Of a stretch of DNA of 64,000 bases, positions 1-11,400 are shown piece after piece. Origin of the DNA: Agrocybe praecox (lineage: Eukaryota > Basidiomycota > Agaricomycetes > Agaricales > Agrocybaceae); assembly GCA_964017145.1 (NCBI GenBank), contig OZ024849.1, positions 1,178,001-1,242,000 on the forward strand, in the 5' to 3' direction. The notes beneath the pieces were generated by a model. It made no database searches. It saw nothing but the letters and a program-made list of their open reading frames with translations, and had not been told where the DNA came from. The stretch's first letter is position 1. Each line of letters opens with the position of its first letter. Position numbers and translations under genes: made by a program.

Positions 1-791
1 AACTCGTTCCCAACATCATCATTCCCGAATCCAAAATCGTTGTCTTCGACGGGCTGCACGATACCCGGTACGCCTTCGCCCTGCAGCGTGACGATGCGCA
101 CCGAACGCGGTGTCGGTTTGCGCCCTCCTGCGGCAAATGGATCGACGTGCCCATAACCTAGCTCTCCAAACTCGTTAACCGGACCGACGTCTACCAGCTC
201 CTCCTCGTTGGGGTCCACAGGGCTCGGTGTACCTGTCCCTGTTGCGGTGTATGCGCCCGGCGTCCCTGTCCGGAGGCTGTAATTGCCACCACCGATGACA
301 GACGACTGGCCAAGGGTAGACGCAGGCGCTGGCGGGGGCGGTCGACGAGGAAGCCACGAAGGGTACCCGTCCGAGTCCTTGGATAAACGACGCGGGTTTG
401 GGTTGTACATATTGTTGTACCCAGAAGACCCCGCAGCTGCAGTCGCTAGGTTAGTAGTATTCGAATTCGAATTGGGTGATATAGGAGACGAAGTGGTGTT
501 GGTTGTGTTTGGGTTCGAATTTGAACTCGTGTTGGCTGCGACGTCTGGATTGTTATTACGAGGAAAAGGATATGGACTAGGATAGCGATAGGGTACAGGA
601 GAGTTTGGTGATGCTGATGCCGACGCTGACGCTGAACCGTTCAGTGAATACGGTGAGTCTCCCCTTTGGTTAGTCGGCGATGGTGATAAAGACGGATTCC
701 CGTTTCCGTTCCCATTGCTACTCGGGTGTCTTGAGCGCGAGCGCGACGGCGGTGACTGAGAACGCGACGTTGAACCCGGCGGCGGGGGCAT
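1..791 (-). CDS. N-terminal part of a disordered Ser/Pro/Asn-rich protein (runs off the left edge)
   Basis: An open frame starts at the ATG at 791-789 and stays open to base 1, giving about 263 codons with no stop. The start is the first in-frame ATG and is followed at once by a low-complexity stretch rich in Pro, Ser, Arg and Asn: MPPPPGSTSRSQ, an RSRSR-like block, Gly-Asn repeats and Ser-Ala repeats. Composition becomes more ordered near the left edge, with GELGYGHVDPFAAGG and later RIVTLQGEGVPG. This suggests that a folded domain lies outside the window. Fungal cell-wall synthases and kinases often have long disordered N-termini of this kind, but I do not recognise this one and assign no function. 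No gene lies close upstream. Confidence 0.7.
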   Translation of the reverse strand, partial: MPPPPGSTSRSQSPPSRSRSRHPSSNGNGNGNPSLSPSPTNQRGDSPYSLNGSASASASASPNSPVPYRYPSPYPFPRNNNPDVAANTSSNSNPNTTNTTSSPISPNSNSNTTNLATAAAGSSGYNNMYNPNPRRLSKDSDGYPSWLPRRPPPPAPASTLGQSSVIGGGNYSLRTGTPGAYTATGTGTPSPVDPNEEELVDVGPVNEFGELGYGHVDPFAAGGRKPTPRSVRIVTLQGEGVPGIVQPVEDNDFGFGNDDVGNE

Positions 792-2543
792 TTTAATGAA
801 GTCCACCAGGGAGGATTAGATAGAGAGCTAGTAGAGTAAGAAATGAATAAGATATGAGCCTCGTGTATGCGGGACGGCGAAAAAGACAGCCTCGTGTTGG
901 GGGAAAACGAAAACCGTGTCTTTTTTCCCTCAGCCTGTTTATTTTGTATAAGCTTTATCTCATCGTGTCAACCTGACAATAGCTCACGCAGGGCGCAATA
1001 AATTGTTATTATTTATTTATTGAAATGTAGTGCCTGAAAACAAACCATACACCCTTATGCGGTTACTCCCTCCCATAAGAACACGTTTTATAGCGTCCAA
1101 CGGTGCGCTTTTCTGATATCCGTGTTCTGATAGAACGGCACGAAGTCGCACACAGTACGCTTCAGAACCCACGGATCCTCCTCAGACCATAAAGGCTGAG
1201 CCTAGTCTATACTCGGCATTCCCGAGCAAACGGGATGCGCTTGAATAAGCCTCGCACTTTCATTCATTTGACGTATGTTTGTTTCTCCCTTTCATGTTCC
1301 TCGTCGTCCTGACATCGCCAATAACCAGCTATTCTATTCAATGTATTAATGAAAATGGAGGGAGCTACTACATACGCTTCTATTCATCTCGCAGGTCTTC
1401 CGATATCCCACCTTCATTCCAAGCATTCATTAAACTTTGACGAATACGTACCGAATACTCCAACGCGAAGCCTCGCGAAACGAGTCGGAAGTACGTGACC
1501 GCGTTTTTTCTCCCAGACGAACACTAGAGCGGTACCACTGATAGATGGTGTCGACATGTCATCATGACATCCTATGATAGCGCTCACGACCTGACACTGG
1601 ACAGTAAGTATGTACACAGATGTACACCGAGCCCCGACCCGAGGGCTGACGTTATGCAAGTTTAGGCACAGTAAAGAACTTTGTGTCGGCGTACGTCCTC
1701 CGCGTTTGTCGCCCTAACCCCTAGCTGAAAACCCCAGGTACGGATCCCCACTGCATATATATAGAAGCGGAAGCAAGTCGAAAGAGGCTTAAAACAACGG
1801 AAACAAACCTCTTCGGAAAAAAGAAACGGCAAAACAGAACGGGACGGATGTGAAGCAATTTGCTTCCGCTAGCAAGGACGAACTCGAGGAATACGGATTG
1901 CAAAGTCCCTATTATTTAATTGCAGGTCCGTTGTCACCAGTCCACAAAAAGAGAATGCTACCTGGCTTTGCTGAACTTTGAAAAATCGCTGAAAGGGGAC
2001 AATAAAACAGTCCGTGAAGAGACATTGCCAGACGCGCCTTGGACGCGACATGGAAAAGAGTGCGTCTTCAGCTGGAAAACGGAGAGGGAGTATCTGCAGG
2101 CTTGTAATGTGTCAGGTCAAGCAAAAAAAAAAAGAATACTATTATAATTTTTCTCGCAATATACCCCTTCTTCCCTCAATTCTCATTTCTTCCCTGACAG
2201 GACGTGTGCGATACCTCCTACTTCGGATTTTCTTCGTCTTCAATCACTTCACTGTGTAACTCGCTTATAATCCTATTCCTATCTCCCGACAAACTAAATG
2301 TCTTAAAAGGAGATTGCCACTTTTTTCCACCTGTTTAAAGTTGTTAAGAAAGGTATGATGCAGCAAGATATCAAAAAGCGAAAGAGATAGAAATATATAT
2401 ATATATATATTCATCGTGGAAGGGCATATGTGTCTACTCCTACGGGCTAGGCTTTTATTTTTGCGTAGAGGAAAGGAGAAGAGGAGAAAGGAGCGAAATG
2501 AACGTAGAAATGAAAAAATGCAAAAGAAGGAATCAACAAATAT
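792..2543. other. Intergenic region, no convincing gene
   Basis: This is 1.75 kb between the divergent-facing 5' end at 791 and the 3' end of the small gene at 2544. Open frames here are short (60-137 codons) and lack coding-like composition or splice partners. It presumably holds the promoter of the gene at 1-791. An (AT)n microsatellite lies at about 2393-2411. Confidence 0.5.
2393..2411 (+). repeat. (AT)n microsatellite
   Basis: Nine AT units upstream of the small acidic gene's 3' end. Confidence 0.8.
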
Positions 2544-2816
2544 TCAGAAATATCCTTCCGGTACCACGACAGGTGCACACTCCTGGACTGTATCCCCCGT
2601 CGCTATAGTGTCCTGCAATGCCTCTAGTACCACTACCGTCTCGCCCGAGTTCTTCGCCTCCTCAGCCTCAGACGAGTCGACAGGTTCTGGCAAGTTGCCA
2701 ATCTCCACCTCCTGTGCCTTGGGCGCCTCATGGATAATCAAATTCACCTTCTTGACGATCTTAAGAGGCGAAATGACAGTACCCGGAGCTGGACTCCGAG
2801 TCTTCGGCCTCACCAT
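2544..2816 (-). CDS. Small acidic hypothetical protein, 90 aa
   Basis: A single open frame runs from ATG at 2816 to TGA at 2544-2546. The protein has a basic N-terminus (MVRPKTRSPAPG), then a basic/hydrophobic stretch (LKIVKKVNLIIHEAP) and a Glu-rich middle (EPVDSSEAEEAKNSGE), and ends VVVPEGYF. It contains no cysteine pairs, signal peptide or membrane segment. I do not recognise a family. The reading is coding-like rather than antisense noise because charge is clustered and codon use resembles the neighbours. It could be a separate gene or a last exon of the minus-strand locus just upstream (2993-4440), though no clean splice link to it was found. Confidence 0.45.
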   Translation of the reverse strand: MVRPKTRSPAPGTVISPLKIVKKVNLIIHEAPKAQEVEIGNLPEPVDSSEAEEAKNSGETVVVLEALQDTIATGDTVQECAPVVVPEGYF

Positions 2817-2992
2817 CAGGAAATTTTAACAAGTGGTTTTCTACGTAAGTCATATAGGAAAGAAATATAACGCGCGACAGATCATGGAGGATGCTAAGTA
2901 TTTACACAAGTATTCAGGGTATTGACATATACATTGCTCACAAGACAATATGATACAATTGTACTACTAGTAACTACGGGCGGGATTTCCGA

Positions 2993-4440
2993 TCAGATGT
3001 CGTCAGATTCGTCGGTATGGCGTACGCAAATAAGCTGGGAGGCCTCTATGAAGTCATTGTAATTCTTTCCGCGTTCGTAAGACTTCATCCTTTGGCAAAC
3101 AATGTCCCAGCTCGCGTCGGTATAGAGGGCTTTGATGTCTTGTGGTATGAACTTTCCTGATAGTTTCGCCCGGGCTTGAAATTCAAACCCCTTCTGCCTC
3201 TGTGGGAAAAGACATGCAAGAAGGAGGAGAGGTGGTTCGGGAGTTATGATGCACCTTGACGATAACTCTTCGGCGTAGGACGCTGGACGAGTCCAGCTGG
3301 AAAGAAGCTTGCGAAGCGTCTCCTCGCGTGCTTGGGTCCTGGCTTGGAGGAGGGATTCAAGTTCTGTCTCCTCATGCCACGTGCCGGCGTCTATTTCTGG
3401 GACTGGAGCCTCAACCGCAGAACATTTGGGATTCCACGTGCATGGTGTCTCGCTGTCGTTCCTCTTAGGGAATATATGATGTCGATGGGTAACTTCTGGC
3501 GTGCCGGGCATAGAAGTTCCGCCTGTCTCGTTCGAGTCCGAATCGTCATCGTCAACCATAGTCCTGCGAGTAGCAGCTTGCCGTAGATACCTCGCTCAAA
3601 ATTGACTCCATGGAGTCGCTGTGCTCAAGGAGCCTTGTGGAAGTACGAATAGGCACTTGCGCCTGTGCATCGGATACCTTTGCGAGGTGGTCGTACATCT
3701 CGATACGCTGCGAGTCTCGCTGTTCCAAACTACGCTTACGGCCGACTCGTTCAGGGAGAGGGGTGAACTGGACCTGTGATGGATGGTCATCTAAAATTCA
3801 CCAAAGTAAGCCTAATAAGATTTGAATATTATTATTGAATATTGACATACCAAACTGGACGCGACGATCTCTGTTGCGACGGGAGTTGGACTTGGGTGAC
3901 CGAAGGGAGGATGGCTTTGGGGAGACCGATTCAAGAGAGATGTGCTCATTATGCTCCAATTTGGGTCTGCGACCTTCATTCTTTTCCCTGCTGCCAACGA
4001 CCACGAACTCTGGCTCCGGACTGACAACAACGGACTCGACAGTTTCTAATTCATGTATGCATTTTAGCATTTCGGTAGATTAGATGTGCGAAGCAAAAAT
4101 ACTCACCGTAGTCCTTGTCCGATTCGTAGGTGGCTTCCTCAGCGTACTTCCGGATGTTTTCGAGGAGTAGTGGCTGGCGGCGTGTGGGCTGGTAATGAGC
4201 AGTCTTGCTCACGATGTCACTTTTATCCTTCGAATCGTCTTCAGCGAGTTGCCTCGTGTCGTTTGCCTGTGTGGTGATATTGTCTATAGCCTTGGCCGGA
4301 TTGTTGACGGGAAAGGCGACTGTACAAAATTAGCATATGTGTTTCTTCAAAGAGTTGACTGAAGCGTTACGTGGAACTATCTGTTTGATGGACGACCAGA
4401 TGGCTTGGAAGAAGAGAACAAGGGAAGAGCAGATTTGCAT
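2993..4440 (-). CDS. Multi-exon hypothetical protein; 3' structure unresolved
   Basis: Four exons splice in phase: 4440-4371, 4319-4107, 4045-3851 and 3790 onward, with donors GTAACG, GTGAGT and GTATGT and matching AG acceptors. Read straight through, exon 4 ends at TGA 3552-3554 and gives 238 aa. The N-terminus MQICSSLVLFFQAIWSS is hydrophobic and could be a membrane anchor. The rest is charged and disordered, with an acidic patch and an Arg-rich patch (SRRNRDRRVQF), then a helical stretch. A second coding-like frame follows at 3559-2993 (187 aa, starting MVDDDDSDSNETGG, with an amphipathic helix ESLLQARTQAREETLRKLL). It is one phase off from exon 4. An extra intron, for example GAG|GTATCT joined to a later AAG acceptor near 3466, would fuse them. 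A further intron-like segment (GTGCAT to CCCACAG, about 3254-3200) also lies inside that frame. I do not recognise the protein. Confidence 0.5.
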
Positions 4441-5061
4441 GCTTTCTGATTGAAGGATTAAACGAATGTGAACATCAAAGAATTGTTTGCTCAGTGAGGT
4501 TTTCCAAAGGCTTATCTCATGTCTTTATACATAACATATCTTTCATCGGCTGACGACCATTAGTATGATTCTTGTATTCTTGTCCGCCACCCGTCCTTTG
4601 CAGTCAACCACCGGCCGAGATTACACCTGAACTTGGACTTTTGGGATGTCCTCGACATAAATGCGACAATAAGAGATGTTCACAATCTATACTACCTCCC
4701 ATTTTTGTTGCTGCATAAATGGTAAGTGCCAAGTTCAACGGCTCCCGCATCAATCAATTTTTACAAGCGCTTATCGAGTTTTCGGGATTTTCCGGTGGCT
4801 GTGTTATAGGTAATTGAACTTGTCATTTCTTTGCAATTTTTTGCAAACTTTTGTTCGACCTCGATAAATAGATAAAATTATTTATTTTATACCGTTGTGA
4901 GTACTCCTAAAATTACATAACATCATATATACATTTTGTTTAGGCATAGAGTAGCTAAAGGCATTCACACACGCATCATACGTTATAAAATAATACATAG
5001 GCCCGACAGACGTACCAAAACGAAAAAAAAAACTTTGACGGGGACTTTATTTATATGCTCC
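4441..5061. other. Intergenic, shared 5'/3' flank
   Basis: This stretch separates the start of the locus ending at 4440 from the stop codon of the DUF6535 gene at 5062. It is AT-rich with poly-A and poly-T runs and holds no reading frame with coding character. Confidence 0.5.
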
Positions 5062-7626
5062 CTACTTCTCTTCCATTTCTCCGGCCGATATTTCTACGTG
5101 AGGATTGACTTGCTCCGGAGAACTGAGCCAAGTCTCCACTTTGTTCCACTGTTCAGCCGTGATCGTGCCCATGGGCTCGTACACCTTTGGGGTGTATCTT
5201 TCCGTATAGTATTGGGATAATAAGCGGAACAGCTTTGACTGGTCGAAGGCTGGGAAGGACGCAGCCGACAATACGAGTGGTTTGGGATGAGAAACAATGT
5301 GGTAGTGTGCGTAGAACGACGCAGTATAAAACGCAATATCTGATGGTTTGTCGACCGGTCCAAATCCACCAAAGATGGTAGCGTTGCGCTGATGAATTCT
5401 GAGTTCAGACTTGTCGTCGTCGTTTAAATTCATATATCTAGCGAAATACGCCGATATGAAGTTTAAATTTGATTTGATGCTTTCCACTGACTCGTATTGC
5501 ATAAATGCTGGTCTGATGTAGCCTGTCTTCGTGATAGATGAGGGTTGCCTTTCTTTTATCTTTCCTCCAATAAGCAACTTCAAGTACGACGAAATGCTAT
5601 GAGATATTTGATTGGATGTTTCTGAATGCAATAGTGAGTCTACTATAAACCAGTAAAAATATAGATGTCCTCACCATTGAAAAATTTATGATGTTCATGC
5701 TCTTGACGAAGGGCCATTTTCTCTATCTCTCGAATTGCGAGGTTCCATGCGACGTAGGTACGCAAGTTCAATGATGGGTGATGCTTAAACTGGCCAGAGA
5801 CGTCATCATATTCCAGCAAGTAATTGGCGAGTCGGATATGAAGCTCGAAAAGTTCTTTGTACTTGAAAGAGTCTGTTCCCGAGTTGAATATTGACTCCCA
5901 CAGCGTCTCTTCGTATCGGAATCGCATCTTCGAGTGGTCATTCTCCGCTAGATGATAGTCCTCATGTGTTCCTCTGCCATCTATATCTACAAGACACTTA
6001 TACAGCTCCGTCCTCGAAACTTGGAAGCCCGACGACCGAAACAGAGAGTTGTGTAGCCCCTGTGAGCAATCGTATGAGATGTGCTTTGAGTTGAATGTGA
6101 CGTCGCGAGAGTTGTCGTTATCGGCGACATTATGTTTCTTTGCCTCGGTCATAATTCCTTCGTGACGGCGGGAATTGATTCTTCTCGCGTACATGTTCCT
6201 TATATTCGTCCAGTCACTATCAAAGTTCTTCCACGATCCACTTGCGATCGTCCAAGGAGTGTCGATTTTCGTGGTATATGGTAATGGATTTTGAATCTTC
6301 TCCGAAGTGTGGGGATATCCGGATGTAAATGGATGGGTGTTAAGGGCATCATACTCTGCGGCCGAGTTTTTCTTGCCACGGAGGGTGAATGAAGAACAAA
6401 AGGCATTCCAGATACGAGCGACTATCGAATCGTACATCCAGAATATCCAAGTGTATACCAGGTGTCTGGCGATGAGGGTAGCGTGCCAGCATAATCGCGA
6501 TTGACTTGATTTATATGGACATTGCTCTGGGACGCTCGATGCGGTATGCGACTTGAGCGATCCTGTCCAAAGAGAGTGGAGTGTCGGAATAATCGTCGTC
6601 AGTAGGATAAATGTAAGGGGTAGGGAAATCACGGTGATGATCGACGCCGACAGAACAACGTTGTCGAGCGTGAGGATGAAGTCAACAAGCCCTGCTAGGA
6701 ATAAAATGAGGGCGATCTGTAAAAGTACAGGTACGGATGCAATGACTTGTGGTACAAGCCACTTTTTCATCGCTCGCTGACGCATATTGTACAAAGCCAA
6801 CTTTTCCATGGGCGAGAGAGAGTTTGGGTAGTCGAGGTGTTCGCCTATCCATTGTAGACAGGTTATCCCGATAAGGGCGGTGGTGAGACTCAAGATGAGG
6901 CTGATAAACCATAGAATGCTGATACGGATTGGGGATGTGGACGACCCTTGAGCAGTGGGCGAAGGTAAGCCCGTGGGGACCGAATGAGTCGAGTTTGTGC
7001 TGTCAGGATTTGCGATCTGGGAGAGAAGCCTTATGATAGTTTGGTTGGGATCCGGTAGGAGATTTCGGTAAGCCTGTACGACAAAGCCTGTGAGGACTCC
7101 GGAGAATAGACCAGCCTTAGGATTCCATGTTAGATTGAGGAATGTACGAGGTTGTCAAATCAAAAGGGTTTAGAAGGATGAGTACCCACAAACACTAGGA
7201 AATTGTGAATCTCGTCCGTCCATGCTTTGCATCGTGCATTTTCTGCATCCATGAAAGGTTTGAGGCATATTTCCCAGTGCTTTTTGTCATCTTCAGTGTC
7301 ACAATATCGGAAAGGCTCTCCCATCGTCCATGGCTGATAGAAATGTGCCAAATCTGTTATCGTGGACGTATATAAAGATAAGTAAGACATACCTTGAATT
7401 CCTGCTGCTGCAAGGGGTCTGGTATAGTCGAGCTTGGTGTACTTAACATCGTCAAGATTAATGGTGCTCGAGATAAAGCGTCCTCGTTGGATCAAGGCAA
7501 TGGGGGCTGGAGGACCTGCTGGCACAAATGCTTCTTCCTCATGTTCTGAAGATATGATAATCCATTTATAACTTTGATATGGACGATTTGTAACCCACCG
7601 AGAAGAATGCCCGGAGGTATCCTCAT
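5062..7626 (-). CDS. DUF6535-domain multi-pass membrane protein, 781 aa
   Basis: Five exons: 7626-7599, 7545-7393, 7353-7190, 7115-5675 and 5621-5062. They sum to 2,346 nt (782 codons with stop) and every junction is in phase. The start MRIPPGILLEHEEEAF is the first ATG of the inferred first exon, so a further upstream exon cannot be ruled out. After about 90 residues comes the DUF6535 signature: WTDEIHNFLVF joined to AGLFSGVLTGFVVQAYRNLL, then ILWFISLILSLTTALIGI, a short loop, and two more membrane helices around PVLLQIALILFLAGLVDFIL and VVLSASIITVISLPLTFILL. The remaining 450 residues are soluble and largely helical. DUF6535 proteins form a large family in mushroom genomes and their function is unknown. 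Two introns are short (39 and 53 nt), which is normal for this genome. Confidence 0.88.
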
Positions 7627-8422
7627 GTTGTAAATGAAAGGAAGGCGTGCTGAAACTGTATTGAGAGTGCATCCTTTCCTGTCTTTACATGTCCATCCCG
7701 AGTCTTCAACGATATCATTACTATGTCCTGTCCTTTCGTCAAAAGTTTGAGAAATAATCTTGTAGAAATATCAAAGAAATATGTAGCCTCGACTCACCGT
7801 TACTTGTGTAAAGCTCCTTCGAGCTGATTGCTTGCGATTAGCTGTGATTTGTATGATAGTTTCCAGTTGCCGAGATATTTTGTTGTCCATAATTTCATGG
7901 AGTTCAGTGTTGCTAAAGTTCCGCGTCGGGGTTGCGTCGGGGGTACTAGTTGTCTATTTTTAAATGTTAAATGGTGAATTAGCAGAAAATAAATTGTACC
8001 AGGGCGCCTCCAATACCTCGCCGTTGCTATAATAAGGCCGGAGCGTATTAGCAGCGCAAAGTCCGAGTCGTATTATGGGAGGGTGGAGTTGATTTCGAAA
8101 GATTCATGTAAGCAACGTGGCACAAAAACGGCGCCCAGAGAATATCCATAATTGTACATTCCTGTTTTCGCACCTCTTTCGCATTGAATTTCAGAACCGT
8201 AAAAGGCCATTATAGCCTGAACATTTGCTGTGACTAAAGGGAAGCTAGTAAAAGCGAGGCGTCATTATAGCATGACATCATGAAGCTTATATAAGCCACG
8301 GCTGTTAGGGTGTTGGACTTGTCTCGCTTCTTCCATTCTTTCTCCCTCTGTCTACCATACTTAATCCATACTTAATCCTAATCCACTAATTGACTCAGGA
8401 CGGCCTGAGCAACCCAAAAAGT
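7627..8422. other. Divergent promoter region
   Basis: About 800 bp lie between the start of the minus-strand DUF6535 gene and the start of the plus-strand BAR-like gene. No coding-like frame is seen. It must hold the promoters of both genes, with a TATA-like box for the right-hand one. Confidence 0.5.
8288..8294 (+). promoter_or_regulatory. TATA-like box upstream of the BAR-like gene
   Basis: TATATAA lies 129 nt upstream of the ATG at 8423. It is followed by a pyrimidine-rich stretch (CTTCTTCCATTCTTTCTCCC) typical of fungal transcription start regions. Confidence 0.45.
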
Positions 8423-11400
8423 ATGGTGCACCGCCCACCAGACTCTCGCTTGCTCGCGAACCTCCTCCAGCAGGAAAAGGAATATTCCAAAATACTTTCG
8501 CAGGTCTTTGACGCCTCCAATGTCTCTCTTGCTTCGTTTGCTGCATACGCCGCAGCTTCTCCTCCACCAGTTTCACAGGTCATTATGACGGTAGCGGGGT
8601 CGCTTGCTGCAGCGGATGAAGCCCTGCGGAAATATGCTCAAGGTGTCGAAGAATGGAGAGAGATGATGCGCCAGCTGAAGGAAACGGAAGAAGAAGTCGG
8701 GAATATCATGAGAGATAGAGAGATTCTGTAAGTATTGTCTCAGCCTGTGCATTCACCATATTGAAATTTTGTGTAGAGTGACCAGGTTAATCAAGGCGTC
8801 CAAGTCTCAGAAGAGCGGTACCTCGAATTTCAGAGAGTCTCTGTTATTGTCGCACCATAAAACACCGTCGTCTTCTTCTCTTTCTTTATCAGCCTTGGGA
8901 GATTCTCCTTCTCCACCTCCATCACGTGGGTGTTCTATCTGTCCTAGTGTATTAGAAACTGAAATTTTGTAGGTCCGCTATCATCTACATTCTCTTCCAA
9001 CGCGTCGAACAGCAAGCTTGCAGCTGCACAATCAGAACTGCAAGCTTGCGAGATGCACCTTGCTACGAAAGAACGAGAATTAGTTCTTAAACGGAGTGCA
9101 GCCGTGCGCAATGGCCTTGGGGCGCGTATGAAGGCGTTGATGAATTGTGGCTGGGCTTGGGAAGAGCTGGGTAAGGACGCGATGAAATCACTGGAAGAGC
9201 TCAATGTGAACGATCTAGGTACGTGATTGTTTTCATTTGACTTCTAAACTTATATTTTTCCTTTGCAGACCAAGAAAGAATCCCTCCACGAATACACGAA
9301 CCGCATCACAGCAGCAGTGATGTTCAACTTGGCCTCAATCATTTAAATAACCACAATAACACGTTTTTAAGTCCATCTTTTGGTCTTCTCGCACCTCTCG
9401 CCCATGAAAATCTTGATCCCACCCATTCTACGCGGCCTTCTTCGGATTTTTCGTCAATTGGCCCATCACAGTCGGCATCGCAGGTCAATGGAGGTAGTAA
9501 TGAATTGCACATGCCCGCATCCATATCTCTCATGAATTCGGGACTGTTTGGTGACCCACCTTCTACGATGAGTCTTCCCGTAAATGAGCAGGTCCAACAC
9601 GAGGAAAGTAATCAGAGCCAGGACGTCTCCCAAGAACAACGAGATGACCACGATGCTCTGTTACCCACGCATCGTCCCCACTCCGCATTCTCTGGTGTGA
9701 CGACTACTTCGATGCAGCACTATAGTCCAGTGCTCGTAGCTACGCCTATGACCGCTCTAAAATTGGAGTCGGCGCAGGCTGTTGCTGTTCGTGTCCTCCC
9801 TAGAGAATCACCAAGGCCAGCGGAACCTTCCAGGGCAACTCCGCCCGCCTCGAGTGAGCTGTTCAACCCCACCGTGCGCCTTCCGCCGCCACACGCGTTG
9901 AAGGAGAACGGGTACGCATACGAGATCCCTACCGCGGAGAGTTCGCCACGAGTAGGACTTTTAGGTCTTCGGCCATCCTCGCGTGCGTCGTCGAATTCTG
10001 AACGACACGGATCGTCTCCGAGTGACCATGGGCGTGGTAGATTAGGACTAGGCACATGGCATCGTCCCCAAATTGAGAGACGTATCACGGAGGAGGAAAT
10101 TCGACACTCTCTCAGTGGCGAAGGTGGTCCCTCAGCTTCGACTAAACTGGTAGCACCAGCTATAGGCGAAGCGTCCAGTGACGACATTGACGACAAGGAT
10201 ATCCTAAGGAAACAGAAGGATCTCCTCAAAGAAGGCAAGCTGGCCGTTGTGGAAAACCCTAGGTTTATGAGTGAAGCTAGGAGAAGAGAGTTGGAGAGGG
10301 AGAAAGAGGAGCAAGAGAAGAGGAAGCATAGGGAAGAAGAAATGGCACGGACAAAGGAAAAGGAGGGGGAGGAAAAGAAAAAGAGGTTTACGCTCTTCCA
10401 TTCGTCGGCTCAGCATGGTCGATCTGCTTCTGTCTCTGTGCGCACGGAGACGCCTGGGACGTCGCAAATCGATGGTGTTGGTACTTCTTCTCCCTCTCCT
10501 AACAAGAGTGGCTTTTTGGGAAGCTTGAAAGGGTTTTTCACGAATCGCACCCCATCATCGCCTGCCAGCCCTGCGAGGAAAGAGTTCCCCAGCCCTTCCT
10601 CTGGAGGAGCGGTTGCGACTACCACCACTACCACCCCGACTAAGCAGGAAAGATCTGCTAGAGTCGCAGATGACTCTGATTCAGAAAGTGATGCTGGACC
10701 CAACAACACACCTCGTGCACATGGTGCGGTACATAATTTCTTCCTTGGGGGCTCTTCAGGAAGCAAGAAAGAGAAACCTGCGACCAGTGGGAAATGGGAG
10801 ACTCGGACAAACAAGAATATCCAGAAGTTGGCAAGGAGAGGAAGCTTTGATGACCCGACTATGGGTACTAGTAAGAAGTCAAAACCAAGCTTGTACGGAG
10901 GCGGCGTAGCTGCGAGCGTGGTAGCTGGCGTTGGATTGAATACGAGTGGCCTGAATTTGGTTGGTGGGAATGGGAGTGCGGTGCGTGTTGGCGGTGGTGG
11001 AGCGGATAGAGGAAGAACAGTGAGCGATGCTGGTGTCTCGCCTTCGGTCCCTGTTGGAAGGAAGTTGACGAAGAAGAATAAAGATAAGGAAGGTGTTACG
11101 TCCATTCCTGCTTCTGCCCCCGCACCTGCTGCCCTTGTGTCCGCCCGCGCTCCTCCTGTTACCACTGCCTTTGTCACTGCACCGGCACCAAGCCAACCGA
11201 CAACGACGACGAGAAAAGTCAAACACCGGCGAAGTGCTAGTGTCGACGTTCATGCGCAACGACGGAACTCTTATTCCAATAAAACGACTGATGAAGAAGA
11301 TGTGTTTGACGGAGACTACGAGGGCACCGGAAGCAGTGGTGGCGAGGGCATGATTGTTGATTTGGGGAGGAGGAGAAGGAGAAGGGCGGCCAGTGAGATT

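Noticed and set aside
1414..1659. 81-codon minus-strand frame in the left intergenic region
   Set aside because: Composition is not coding-like and there are no flanking splice sites or conserved motifs.
6682..6912. Frames overlapping the DUF6535 exon on both strands
   Set aside because: They are shadows of the membrane-domain coding sequence in other frames.
10410..11222. 270-codon open frame on the minus strand inside exon 4 of the BAR-like gene, and similar frames at 12099-12674 and 9720-10238
   Set aside because: They are antisense to a long Ser/Thr/Pro/Gly-rich coding exon, which leaves the opposite strand free of stops. They show no motif, start context or splice partners.
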